From: Duganella sp. BuS-21
GTDB lineage: Bacteria; Pseudomonadota; Gammaproteobacteria; Burkholderiales; Burkholderiaceae_D
DNA length: 64,000 bases
NCBI GenBank assembly: GCA_041874725.1
Contig: CP097466.1
Span: forward strand, 6,138,001-6,202,000
Direction of reading: 5' to 3'
Positions 26,707 through 35,332 of the stretch are shown in pieces. The number at the start of each line of letters is the position of its first letter. Position 1 is the stretch's first letter. The position numbers and the translations under genes were made by a program. The notes below the pieces were generated by a model that did no database searches, had not been told where the DNA came from, and was given only the letters and a program-made list of their open reading frames with translations.

Positions 26707-28175
26707 GTGGTTTTCAGTTCGGTATATTTATCGAAAGCGTGCAGCGACTTGTCGCGGCCATTGCCGGATTGCTTGTAGCCGCCGAACGGCACGGTGATGT
26801 CGTCGCCGTCGTACTGGTTGACGTGGACGGTGCCGGCGCGCAGCGCCCGCGCACTCTGGATTGCCTTGCTGAGATCTGCGGTCCAGACGGCGGCCTGCAA
26901 GCCATACGGGGAGGCGTTGGCCTGCGCGATGGCCTGCTTCACATCGGTAAAGCTGAACACCGACAACACCGGCCCGAAAATCTCTTCGCGGGCAATGGTC
27001 ATGCTGCTGTCGACCTGATCGAACAAGGTCGGCTCGACATAGTAGCCGCCGCTGTCACCGCGCACCTGGCGTCCACCGGACAGCAAACGGGCGCCGCCCG
27101 ACTGGCCGGCGGCGATGTAACCCATCACGGTGCTGAGCTGGGTGGCATCGACGATGGCTCCCATCACGGTATGCTCGTCGAGTGGATCGCCGGGCTGGAA
27201 GGCCGGCATCATCGCCAGCGCCTTCTCGATGAAGCGCTCCTTGATGGAGGCCTCGACAAACAAGCGCGAGGGCGCATTGCAACTCTCGCCCTGATTGAAA
27301 TAGATCGAGCCGATGGCGGCTGCCACCGCCGCATCCAGGTCAGGGCAATCGGCGCACACGATGTTGGCCGACTTGCCGCCCAATTCAGTCCACGCCCGCT
27401 TCAGGTTCGACTGGCCGGCCATCTGCAGGATCTGCTTGCCGACCCGGGTCGAGCCGGTAAAACCGATGCAATCGATATCCATGTGCAGCGCCAGCGCCAC
27501 GCCGGCTTCGTGACCAAAACCGGGCAGCACATTGAACACGCCGGGCGGCAGGCCGGCCTCCAGCGCGATATCGGCCAGCCGCAGCGCCGTCAGCGGCGAT
27601 TTTTCGGACGGTTTGAGCAGCACGCTGTTGCCGGCCGCCAGCGCCGGCGCGATCTTCCACGCCGCCATGATCATCGGATAGTTCCACGGCACGATGGCCG
27701 CCACCACGCCGACCGGCTCGCGCGTGATCAATGCCAGACTGTGCTCGGCGGTGGGCGCAATTTCGTCGTAAATCTTGTCGATCGCCTCGCCGTACCAGCG
27801 CAGGCAGTTGGCGGTGGCGCTGACGTCCACGCTCTGGCTGTATTTGATCGGTTTGCCCATGTCCAGCGTTTCCAGCAGGGCCAGTTCGGCGCCGTGCTGC
27901 TGTACCAGGTCGGCAAACTTGATCAGCACGCGCTTGCGCTGGGCCGGCGACTGGCCGGCCCAGCGGCGGTCCTCAAACGCTGCACGCGCGCAGGCCACCG
28001 CCGCGTCGACATCAGCGTCGTTGCAGCGCGCCACCATGCCCAGCTTGCGGCCATCGACCGGCGACAGCTTCTCAAACTGCTGTCCCGATTGCGCCCATAC
28101 GCGCTGGCCGCCGATCACGGCGCGGCCATCGATCTGCAAGGCCGCAGCCCGCTCATGCCACGATGTTGTTGTCAT
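26688..28175 (-). CDS. puuC: Aldehyde dehydrogenase, PuuC type
   Basis: A 495-residue NAD(P)-dependent aldehyde dehydrogenase. Landmarks are P-W-N-Y-P (cofactor/active site), G-S-T-R-V-G (Rossmann turn), E-L-G-G-K (catalytic Glu) and G-E-S-C-N-A-P (catalytic Cys). The ATG at 28175 has GGAG about 7 bases upstream; a GTG seven codons earlier is less likely. In the Puu route it oxidises gamma-glutamyl-gamma-aminobutyraldehyde to the acid that PuuD hydrolyses. The neighbouring PuuB-type oxidase supports this assignment over other ALDH roles. Confidence 0.87.
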   Translation of the reverse strand: MTTTSWHERAAALQIDGRAVIGGQRVWAQSGQQFEKLSPVDGRKLGMVARCNDADVDAAVACARAAFEDRRWAGQSPAQRKRVLIKFADLVQQHGAELALLETLDMGKPIKYSQSVDVSATANCLRWYGEAIDKIYDEIAPTAEHSLALITREPVGVVAAIVPWNYPMIMAAWKIAPALAAGNSVLLKPSEKSPLTALRLADIALEAGLPPGVFNVLPGFGHEAGVALALHMDIDCIGFTGSTRVGKQILQMAGQSNLKRAWTELGGKSANIVCADCPDLDAAVAAAIGSIYFNQGESCNAPSRLFVEASIKERFIEKALAMMPAFQPGDPLDEHTVMGAIVDATQLSTVMGYIAAGQSGGARLLSGGRQVRGDSGGYYVEPTLFDQVDSSMTIAREEIFGPVLSVFSFTDVKQAIAQANASPYGLQAAVWTADLSKAIQSARALRAGTVHVNQYDGDDITVPFGGYKQSGNGRDKSLHAFDKYTELKTTWIHIG

Positions 28176-28198
28176 TCTCGACTCCACTTCTATCACAT

Positions 28199-29608
28199 TT
28201 AGAAACTAACCACGGTCGACACGCCCAGCACGTGATTGTCGCGGCGGTACTGCTCGTCTGCGGTCTTGAACACCTTGCCGCTCGAGCGATCATAGCGGTA
28301 TTCGCCCTTCAGGTTCACACCCGGCATCAGCGCATAATTCAGGCCCAAGGACAGCGCGTAGCGATTGCTGCCCTGGCTCGGATCGGCCACCACCCAGTTG
28401 CTGCCGTCATAGATCATGCCGGAGCCAAAGCCGTTGCGGCCATCCGGGCAATTGGCATCGGCGCCGGTGGTATCCAGGCAGGTGCCGCCAAAGGTTGAGC
28501 CGAACACGCCGCCGCCATTGCTCTTGTTGTTAATGTAATCGAAACGGGCGATGCTTTCCAGCCGCGGGGTGATCTTGTATGAGCCCAGCGTCGACAGGCC
28601 CCACCAGTGCGAGCGCTCGCCGCTATAGCCGTTGAACGGCGTGGCCTTTTGACGACCATAGGACAGCTGGCCCTGCAGATTCCAATCGCCGCGCGTAAAG
28701 TAGCCATCGACTTCGACCAGATCGGTGCGACCGAATTCGGCATGATCGCCGAAGCCGGCGTGGATGCCGGAGAAGCCGAAGCCATTGAACTCGCCCTTGG
28801 CGTAATCGACCCGATAGAACAGACCCGGCGTGCGCTGGCGCGCCGTGTCCACCCGCGCGCGGTTCAGGTTACCCAGCAATACTTTGACATCCCATTTGCC
28901 GTCGATGAATTCCATGCCGGCGCCGGTGTAGAAGTTGGCGGCCGAGAAGTCGAACAACAGGTTGTGGGTAATCAGCTTATTCTGCGTGGACGGGATCATT
29001 TCATAGCCGGTCCAGTCGGCCCACTGGCCGGCGATCAGGCGCGTGTTGAGGTCACCGAGCGGCACCACCACCGTGGCTTCATGCACCAGATTGCCGAAGT
29101 TATAGCCGGCGCCGGCGCTCTTGCTCGGCATCAGGCTGAGTTTGAGCTTGGTGCCGCCTTCGAGTTCTTTTTCGACATTCAGCATGGCGCTGCCGAAGAA
29201 GGTATTGTCATAGCCAAACGTCTCGGGCGAGCCGCTGACCGCACTGTTATTGTTCAGGAAGACCACGCTGGACGTCTTGGCGTTGCGGTTGGCGATATAG
29301 GTCGGATCGACGTAGCCGGAAATCTTCAGGCCTTTGAAGCCGCTCGCTTCCTGGCTATCTTCCATGGCCTCGGTCTTGATGCGGATCCGGTTGAATTCGG
29401 CCGGATCGACCGCATTCTCGCTGGCCTGCGCCACCTTGGTGCTGGCCTCCTGCGCTTGCACGCTGGCCTTCTCGATCAACGCTTCGAGCCGCTTGACCTG
29501 GCTTTTCAAGGCATCCAGTTCGGATTTCAACTCTTGATTGGTTTGCGCGCCGGCGAATGCCGGATACGCGATGGCGATGGCCAGAACCACTTTTTTCAGC
29601 ACCTGCAT
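28199..29608 (-). CDS. DUF3138-type outer-membrane porin
   Basis: A 469-residue outer-membrane protein: signal peptide ending A-F-A-G-A-Q, a coiled-coil segment of about 35 residues (L-K-S-E-L-D-A-L-K-S-Q-V-K-R-L-E) and then a long beta-rich region with alternating aromatic residues, ending in Phe as outer-membrane barrels do. The domain plan matches DUF3138 putative porins of betaproteobacteria. It lies between the PuuC-type gene (23 bases) and the PotI-type permease (27 bases), all on one strand, so it is probably the outer-membrane entry for the amine taken up by PotFGHI. Two cysteines near the C-terminus (C-L-D-T-T and N-C-P-D) may form a disulphide. Confidence 0.82.
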   Translation of the reverse strand: MQVLKKVVLAIAIAYPAFAGAQTNQELKSELDALKSQVKRLEALIEKASVQAQEASTKVAQASENAVDPAEFNRIRIKTEAMEDSQEASGFKGLKISGYVDPTYIANRNAKTSSVVFLNNNSAVSGSPETFGYDNTFFGSAMLNVEKELEGGTKLKLSLMPSKSAGAGYNFGNLVHEATVVVPLGDLNTRLIAGQWADWTGYEMIPSTQNKLITHNLLFDFSAANFYTGAGMEFIDGKWDVKVLLGNLNRARVDTARQRTPGLFYRVDYAKGEFNGFGFSGIHAGFGDHAEFGRTDLVEVDGYFTRGDWNLQGQLSYGRQKATPFNGYSGERSHWWGLSTLGSYKITPRLESIARFDYINNKSNGGGVFGSTFGGTCLDTTGADANCPDGRNGFGSGMIYDGSNWVVADPSQGSNRYALSLGLNYALMPGVNLKGEYRYDRSSGKVFKTADEQYRRDNHVLGVSTVVSF

Positions 29609-29635
29609 GTCAACTCCTTATGATTGTTGTAGGCC

Positions 29636-30487
29636 TTACTCGGTATCTGCCTTGAAGGCAGCGGAAATCTGCTTCTGGCGCAGCCGCTCGGCGCGCGCCA
29701 TATACAAGCTGGAGGTAATCACGCCGATCGACACCACCAGGATCGTCAGCGCAGCGACCGCATTCACGCGCGGATCGAGTCCCAGCCGGGCGCGCGAGAA
29801 GATCACGATCGGCATGGTCGATGAGCCGGGGCCGGACAGAAAGGCCGACAGCACCACGTCGTCGAGCGACAGCGTGAAGGTCAGCAGCCAGGCCGAACCC
29901 AGCGCCTGCGTGATATTCGGCAGCGTCACCAGGAAGAACACCTGGTGCGGCTTGCAGCCCAGATCCATGGCCGCCTCCTCCAGCGACTTGCTCATCTCTT
30001 GCAGGCGTGACTGCACCACCACCGCCGCATACGCCATGCCCAGCAAAGTGTGGCCGAGCCAGATGGTCAGCATGCCGCGCTCGGGAAAACCGAACACCTT
30101 CTGCACCGAGACCAGCATCAGCAGCAGCGACAGGCCGATAATCACTTCCGGCATCACCAGCGGCGCGCTGACCATGCCGGAAAACAGCGTGCGGCCGGCA
30201 AAGCGCTGGTAGCGGTTCAGCACAAAAGCGGCAAAAGTCCCCAGCACCACCGAGGCGCAGGCGGTCATCACCGCGATGCGCAGCGACAGCCCAAGGCCGC
30301 TAATGATCTCGCTGTCGTTCATCAGGGCGGCGTACCACTGGGTGGTAAAGCCGCTCCACACCATGTCCTGGCGCGAACTGTTAAACGAAAACACCACCAG
30401 CACAATGATCGGCAGGTAGAGAAACAGGTAACCCATCGACAGCCAGCCGCGCCCAAACCAGCGCTGCACAAGATTCATCGGTTTCAT
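29636..30487 (-). CDS. potI: Putrescine ABC transporter permease, PotI type (set 1)
   Basis: A 283-residue inner-membrane permease with about six helices. The cytoplasmic EAA loop is clear: L-E-E-A-A-M-D-L-G-C-K. The sequence runs F-N-S-S-R-Q-D-M-V-W-S-G-F early and L-S-L-D-D-V-V-L-S-A-F-L-S-G-P-G in the second half, both characteristic of PotI/PotC. Its start overlaps the potH stop by 4 bases. It pairs with the next gene to form the PotHI channel. A highly similar paralogue is found at 44173-45009. Confidence 0.92.
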   Translation of the reverse strand: MKPMNLVQRWFGRGWLSMGYLFLYLPIIVLVVFSFNSSRQDMVWSGFTTQWYAALMNDSEIISGLGLSLRIAVMTACASVVLGTFAAFVLNRYQRFAGRTLFSGMVSAPLVMPEVIIGLSLLLMLVSVQKVFGFPERGMLTIWLGHTLLGMAYAAVVVQSRLQEMSKSLEEAAMDLGCKPHQVFFLVTLPNITQALGSAWLLTFTLSLDDVVLSAFLSGPGSSTMPIVIFSRARLGLDPRVNAVAALTILVVSIGVITSSLYMARAERLRQKQISAAFKADTE

Positions 30488-31395
30488 AGGCGGCTCCCTT
30501 GTTCGGCCTTGTATTTGTTAAAGATCGCCATCGGCACCAGAATCAGCAAGATCACCACCACCGTCACCGAGGAGGCCATCGGCCAGTCGTTATTGGTGAA
30601 GAATTCGTCCCACAACACATGACCGATCATCAGCGTTTCCGGACCGCCCAGCAGTTCCGGGATCACGTATTCGCCCACCGCCGGAATGAACACCAGCATG
30701 GCGCCGGCGATAATCCCCGACTTCGACAAGGGCACCGTAATGCGCCAGAAGGTCTGCAGCGGGGTGGCGCCGAGGTCGGCCGCCGCTTCCAGGAAGCGCA
30801 CGTCCATCTTTACCAGGTTGGCGTACAGCGGCAAAATCATGAACGGCAGATAGGCGTAGACCATGCCGATCATCAGCGAGAACTGCGTGTTCATCATGTG
30901 CAGCGGGGTCTCGATCAGGCCCAGCGTCAGCAGCGCATGGTTCAAAATGCCGTTGTTGGCCAAGATGCCCTTCCACGCGTAGATGCGCAGCAGGAAGGAA
31001 GTCCAGAACGGCAGCATCACCATCATCATCAACATCGGCCGCAGCGCCGGCCGCGAACGTGCCATGAAATAGGCGAACGGGTAGCCGACGATGAGGCAAA
31101 GCAGCGTGGTGATGGCGGCAAACTTGATCGAACTCAGATAGGTCAGCACATACAGGTCATCCTGGGCGATGAACAGGTAGTTGGAGATTTTCACCTTCAA
31201 GGTGATCACGCCATCGGCCATGGTCATCAGCGTGCCGAAGGGATTGCCGCCATCCGATTCGGTAAAGCTGATGCGCATCACAATCAGGAACGGCACCAGA
31301 AAAGCGAAGGTCAGCCAGGCGAAAGGCAGGCCGATCACCAGCCGGCGTCCGGTCAGCCAGCGCAGGCTGAGAAAGTGCATGAGGGATCGCTTCAT
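30484..31395 (-). CDS. potH: Putrescine ABC transporter permease, PotH type (set 1)
   Basis: A 303-residue inner-membrane permease. The ATG at 31395 is selected because it begins the family-like leader before the first helix (L-P-F-A-W-L-T-F-A-F-L-V-P-F) and lies 8 bases after the ATPase stop. The EAA motif reads L-E-A-A-A-D-L-G-A, and P-E-L-L-G-G-P-E-T-L-M-I-G is typical of PotH/PotB. It works with PotI as the transmembrane channel of a polyamine importer. Confidence 0.92.
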   Translation of the reverse strand: MKRSLMHFLSLRWLTGRRLVIGLPFAWLTFAFLVPFLIVMRISFTESDGGNPFGTLMTMADGVITLKVKISNYLFIAQDDLYVLTYLSSIKFAAITTLLCLIVGYPFAYFMARSRPALRPMLMMMVMLPFWTSFLLRIYAWKGILANNGILNHALLTLGLIETPLHMMNTQFSLMIGMVYAYLPFMILPLYANLVKMDVRFLEAAADLGATPLQTFWRITVPLSKSGIIAGAMLVFIPAVGEYVIPELLGGPETLMIGHVLWDEFFTNNDWPMASSVTVVVILLILVPMAIFNKYKAEQGSRL

Positions 31396-31403
31396 GGCCG
31401 CCC

Positions 31404-32552
31404 TCAGTTGGTCAGAACCACGATGTCGGCGCCGTCCCACCAGGCATGCACGCGCTGGTCGCGGGCCAGACTGATGCCTTCGCGGCGGGCCGCGTTGGTG
31501 CGCGATACGCGCAACTCCATGCCGCTGTCGAGCCGCACGTGGTAGCGCGTTTCGTTGCCGAAGTAAGCCACCGCCGTAATCACGCCGGCGGCCTGGTTAT
31601 AGCCCTGCTCTGCCGCGCTGGCGCGCTGCGTTGCATCGGGCGCTTCCAGCTGGATGCAGATTTTTTCCGGCCGCACCGCCACCGAGACCGCCATCCCCAT
31701 GGTGCCGGTGATGCCGTGGCTGACGTAATGCCGGCCCTCCGGTGTATCGATGACCACATGATCCGGCTCGTCCACCACCACCCGGCCCTTGAACAGGTTG
31801 ACGCTGCCGATAAAGTCGGCCACGAAGCGGCAGTTCGGTGTCTCGTAGATGTCGCCGGGGGCGCCGACTTGCAGGATGCGGCCCTCGCTCATCACGGCGA
31901 TGCGGGTCGCCATGCTCATCGCCTCATCCTGGTCGTGGGTCACCATCACGCACGTGACGCCGACTTCCTCGATGATGGCGGTCAGCTCCATCTGCGTGCG
32001 CTCGCGTAGCTTCTTGTCCAGCGCACCGAGCGGCTCGTCGAGCAGCAGCAACTGCGGGCGCTTGGCCAAGCTGCGCGCCAGCGCCACGCGCTGCTGCTGG
32101 CCGCCGGACAGCTGGTGCGGCTTGCGCTTGCCGTAAGCCTCCAACTGCACCAGCGACAGCATCTGCGCAACGCGCACCGCCACTTCGTCGGCCGGCAAGC
32201 CGTCCCGGCGCAGGCCGAACGCAATGTTGTCCCACACCGACAGGTGCGGGAACAGCGCATACGATTGGAACATCATATTGATCGGCCGCTGATAGGGCGG
32301 CACGTTGACGATGTCGGCGCCGGCCAGGGTAATGCTGCCTGCGGTTGGCGTCTCGAAACCGGCCAGCATGCGCAGCAGGGTCGACTTGCCACAGCCCGAA
32401 CTGCCCAGCAGCGCAAAGATCTCGCCCTTGTTGATGCCGACCGAGATATCGTTGACGGCGCGGACGCCGTCAAACGACTTGACCAGGTTACGGATTTGCA
32501 GAAACGGCTGGCCGGTGTCGCCGGCAGGCGTGGCGTGAGAGGCATTATTCAT
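31404..32552 (-). CDS. potG: Polyamine ABC transporter ATP-binding protein, PotG type (set 1)
   Basis: A 382-residue ABC ATPase. Walker A is G-S-S-G-C-G-K-S-T, the signature L-S-G-G-Q-Q-Q-R-V, Walker B L-L-L-L-D-E-P-L and the H-loop V-T-H-D-Q-D-E-A. A C-terminal TOBE-type domain of about 120 residues follows, as in PotA/PotG importers. It is separated from potF by 77 bases that hold a hairpin, and from potH by 8. Drives uptake of putrescine with PotFHI. Confidence 0.94.
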   Translation of the reverse strand: MNNASHATPAGDTGQPFLQIRNLVKSFDGVRAVNDISVGINKGEIFALLGSSGCGKSTLLRMLAGFETPTAGSITLAGADIVNVPPYQRPINMMFQSYALFPHLSVWDNIAFGLRRDGLPADEVAVRVAQMLSLVQLEAYGKRKPHQLSGGQQQRVALARSLAKRPQLLLLDEPLGALDKKLRERTQMELTAIIEEVGVTCVMVTHDQDEAMSMATRIAVMSEGRILQVGAPGDIYETPNCRFVADFIGSVNLFKGRVVVDEPDHVVIDTPEGRHYVSHGITGTMGMAVSVAVRPEKICIQLEAPDATQRASAAEQGYNQAAGVITAVAYFGNETRYHVRLDSGMELRVSRTNAARREGISLARDQRVHAWWDGADIVVLTN

Positions 32553-32596
32553 GGCGAATCAGTCAAAATGAAAATCAAACGGACATGCGGCGGCCA

Positions 32597-32615
32597 CACC
32601 CGGCACTGCCGGGTG
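32597..32615 (-). other. Intercistronic hairpin between potF and potG
   Basis: A perfect 8-base inverted repeat (CACCCGGC / GCCGGGTG) with a 3-base loop lies between the potF stop and the potG start. No U run follows, so it is unlikely to terminate transcription. It more probably protects the 3' end of the potF message, a usual way to keep the binding protein in excess over the ATPase and permeases. Confidence 0.6.
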
Positions 32616-32629
32616 CGTAAATCAAGGAC

Positions 32630-33769
32630 TTACAGGCCGGTTTTGAACTTGGTGTAGACGCGGGTCATGACGCGGCGCGTATCGGAGCTGTAGGGCTCAG
32701 GTACGGTCATGCGCTTCTTGTCTTCGTCGCTGAGGTAGATGGTCTTGTTCTCTGCCAGCTCTTTCTTGACCAGCTTGAGCGCGGCGGCGTTCGGATTGGC
32801 GTAGAACACCTTGTTGGTCAGGCCGGCATGCACCTCGGGACGCATGATGTAGTTGATCCACAGGTGCGCATTGTTCGGATGCGGCGCATCGGTCGGAATT
32901 GCCATGGTATCGAACAGCAGTGTGGCGCTGGTCTTGGGCACCAGCGCGACGATGTTGTTGCCGTTCTTGGCGTCGATGGCGCGCTGGCGCGCGATGTTGA
33001 TGTCGCCCGACCAGCCGAGCGACAAGCACAGCGAGCCATTCGCCAGATCGTTGATGTAGCCGGAGGAAGAGAACAAGGTCACGTAAGGGCGGATCGATTG
33101 CAGCAGGCGGCCGGCATCCTGGTAGTCCGATGCGTTCTTGGAGAATCCAGGTTTGTTGATGTACTGTAGCGCCGGCGGCAAAATTTCCGATGGCGAATCG
33201 AGCACCGACACCCCGCAGGACTTCAGCTTGGAGACATACTTCGGATCGAAGAACAGATCCCAGGCGTTATCGGGCATCGGCATCGCCCCCAACGCAGCCT
33301 TGACCTTCTCGACATTGATGCCCAAGGTGGTATAGCCCCACAACCACGTCACCAGATGCTTGTTGCCCGGATCGAGCCGCGCTATCAAGGCTTGCAGCTG
33401 CGGATCCATATTGGCCAGGTTGGGTAGCTTGCTCTTGTCCAGTTCGCGCAGCAAGCCGCCATCGATTTGCAAACGCGCCCAGTTGGAAGAAGGTACGACG
33501 ATGTCGTAGCCAGTCTTGCCGGCGGCCAGTTTGGCATGCAGTACTTCGTTGCTGTCGAACAGATCGTAGCGAACTTTGATGCCCGTCTCTTTTTCGAAGT
33601 TCTTGATGGTGTCCTCGGCGATGTAGTCCGACCAGTTGTAGATGTTGAGGACTTTTTCTTCTTGCTGCGCCGAGGCAGGAAGCGCAGCTGCTACGGTAAG
33701 GGCTACTGCTGACGCCAGCGCGGCCAGGCTGCGCTGCATTCGGTGATTCAAAACTGGATTCGGTAGCAT
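32630..33769 (-). CDS. potF: Periplasmic putrescine-binding protein, PotF type
   Basis: A 379-residue secreted solute-binding protein. The signal peptide has a longer n-region, a hydrophobic core (A-A-L-A-S-A-V-A-L-T-V-A-A-A) and a cut near A-S-A-Q. The mature start K-V-L-N-I-Y-N-W-S-D-Y-I and G-I-K-V-R-Y-D-L-F-D-S-N-E are PotF/PotD hallmarks; the W-S-D motif and later aromatic and acidic residues contact putrescine in known structures. The ATG at 33769 has a GAGGAAA site; an inner ATG at 33739 has none. It is the only PotF-like gene in the window, although there are two PotGHI sets. Confidence 0.93.
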   Translation of the reverse strand: MLPNPVLNHRMQRSLAALASAVALTVAAALPASAQQEEKVLNIYNWSDYIAEDTIKNFEKETGIKVRYDLFDSNEVLHAKLAAGKTGYDIVVPSSNWARLQIDGGLLRELDKSKLPNLANMDPQLQALIARLDPGNKHLVTWLWGYTTLGINVEKVKAALGAMPMPDNAWDLFFDPKYVSKLKSCGVSVLDSPSEILPPALQYINKPGFSKNASDYQDAGRLLQSIRPYVTLFSSSGYINDLANGSLCLSLGWSGDINIARQRAIDAKNGNNIVALVPKTSATLLFDTMAIPTDAPHPNNAHLWINYIMRPEVHAGLTNKVFYANPNAAALKLVKKELAENKTIYLSDEDKKRMTVPEPYSSDTRRVMTRVYTKFKTGL

Positions 33770-33850
33770 TATTATTTTCCTCTTTCAGGCCATTGAGAAT
33801 GTGTGCAGAAAAACGTCTTACAAAACTTCTAGCTCAACCTTCAGCAAAAT

Positions 33851-35302
33851 TCATACCCAGCCGCGCTGCTGCAGATCGGCGTAAGTCAGATCCAGGCAAT
33901 GGCGTATCAACGCCACCATTTCATCGACCTGCGCCACCGTCATCACCAGCGGCGGCGCGATAATCATGCGGTCCCCCACCGCGCGCATGATCATGCCGTT
34001 GTTGAACATATAGCCACGGCACACCATGCCGACTGCCAGGCTGTCGTCGAACGCCACGTTATCGTGCACGGTTGCACCCTTGCTGCGCACCAGATTGAGG
34101 CCTGCGACAAAGCCGCAGCTATCCGCATAACCGACCAGAGGATGATCGGCCAATTCGGCAAAGCGCCTTTTCAGATAAGGCCCGGTTTCATTTGCTACGC
34201 GCTCGACCAGCTTTTCTTCTTCGAGGATGCGGATGTTTTCCAGCGCTGCGGCGCAGGCCACCGGATGCCCCGAATAGGTAAAGCCGTGATTGAACTCGCC
34301 GCCCTGTTCAATCAGCACCTTGGCGACCCGGTCGCCTACCAGCACGCCGCCCAGCGGCACATAGCCGGAGGTCACGCCCTTGGCAAAAGTGATGAGGTCA
34401 GGCTTGATGCCGAACAGCTCAGACGCAAACCATTTTCCCAGCCGCCCAAAGCCGCAGATGACTTCGTCGGCAATCAGCAAGATGCCGTACTTGTCGCAGA
34501 TGCGCTGGATCTCCGGCCAGTAGGTCGCCGGTGGAATGATCACGCCGCCCGCGCCTTGCACTGGTTCGCCGATAAATGCGGCGACCTTATCGGCGCCGAC
34601 TTCAAGGATTTTTTTCTCCAGCCACGATGCCGCTTCGATGCCGAATTCATCCTCGCTCATGCCGCGTCCCGCTTCCAGATAATTCGGCTGGCCGATATGC
34701 ACCACACCCGGAATCGGCAAACCGCCCTGCGCGTGCATACCGTCCATCCCGCCCAGCGAGGCGCCCGCCACGGTGCTGCCATGATAGGCGTTATGGCGGC
34801 TGATGATGGTATGGCGCTCCTTGTAACCGAGTACGTCCCAATAGCGGCGCACCATACGCAGATTGGTGTCGTTGCCTTCCGAGCCGGAACCGGTGAAGTA
34901 CACATGGTTGAACTGCGGCGGCGAGATCTGCGCCAGCTTGGTCGCCAACTGCACTGCCGGCAGGTTGGTGGTATTGAAGAAGCTGTTATAAAAAGGCAGC
35001 GTCTCCATCTGCCGGTACACCGCCTCCGAAATCGAGGTGCGGCCGTAGCCGACGTTGACGCACCACAGGCCGGACATGCCGTCCAATATTTTCTTGCCTT
35101 GCGAATCCCACAGATAGATGCCGTCGCCGCGCACCATCACGCGCGCGCCCTTCTCGCCGAGCGCCTTGTGGTCGGTGAAGGGATGCATGTAGTGGGCCGT
35201 ATCGAGCGCCTGAATCGCGGCGGTATCGTAGAGTTGCGCCGGTGCCGCGCGGCTGACCGACGCGACTAATGCGGCGCTGGGCGCCAGGGTGTGGTTAGAC
35301 AT
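33851..35302 (-). CDS. spuC: Putrescine:pyruvate-type aminotransferase (SpuC-like)
   Basis: A 483-residue class III aminotransferase. It has the W-C-V-N-V-G-Y-G segment, G-S-G-S-E-G-N-D-T-N, Y-H-G-S-T cofactor turn, A-D-E-V-I-C-G-F-G-R and the PLP lysine in T-F-A-K-G-V-T-S-G-Y-V-P. These are the features of SpuC and other pyruvate-dependent omega-transaminases of polyamine routes. It would turn putrescine into 4-aminobutyraldehyde with alanine as product, an alternative to the gamma-glutamyl route encoded around it. It lies between potF and a GS-like ligase on the same strand. Confidence 0.88.
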   Translation of the reverse strand: MSNHTLAPSAALVASVSRAAPAQLYDTAAIQALDTAHYMHPFTDHKALGEKGARVMVRGDGIYLWDSQGKKILDGMSGLWCVNVGYGRTSISEAVYRQMETLPFYNSFFNTTNLPAVQLATKLAQISPPQFNHVYFTGSGSEGNDTNLRMVRRYWDVLGYKERHTIISRHNAYHGSTVAGASLGGMDGMHAQGGLPIPGVVHIGQPNYLEAGRGMSEDEFGIEAASWLEKKILEVGADKVAAFIGEPVQGAGGVIIPPATYWPEIQRICDKYGILLIADEVICGFGRLGKWFASELFGIKPDLITFAKGVTSGYVPLGGVLVGDRVAKVLIEQGGEFNHGFTYSGHPVACAAALENIRILEEEKLVERVANETGPYLKRRFAELADHPLVGYADSCGFVAGLNLVRSKGATVHDNVAFDDSLAVGMVCRGYMFNNGMIMRAVGDRMIIAPPLVMTVAQVDEMVALIRHCLDLTYADLQQRGWV

Positions 35303-35332
35303 GATGCTTCCTTGCTCGAAAAGAGTAAAAGA

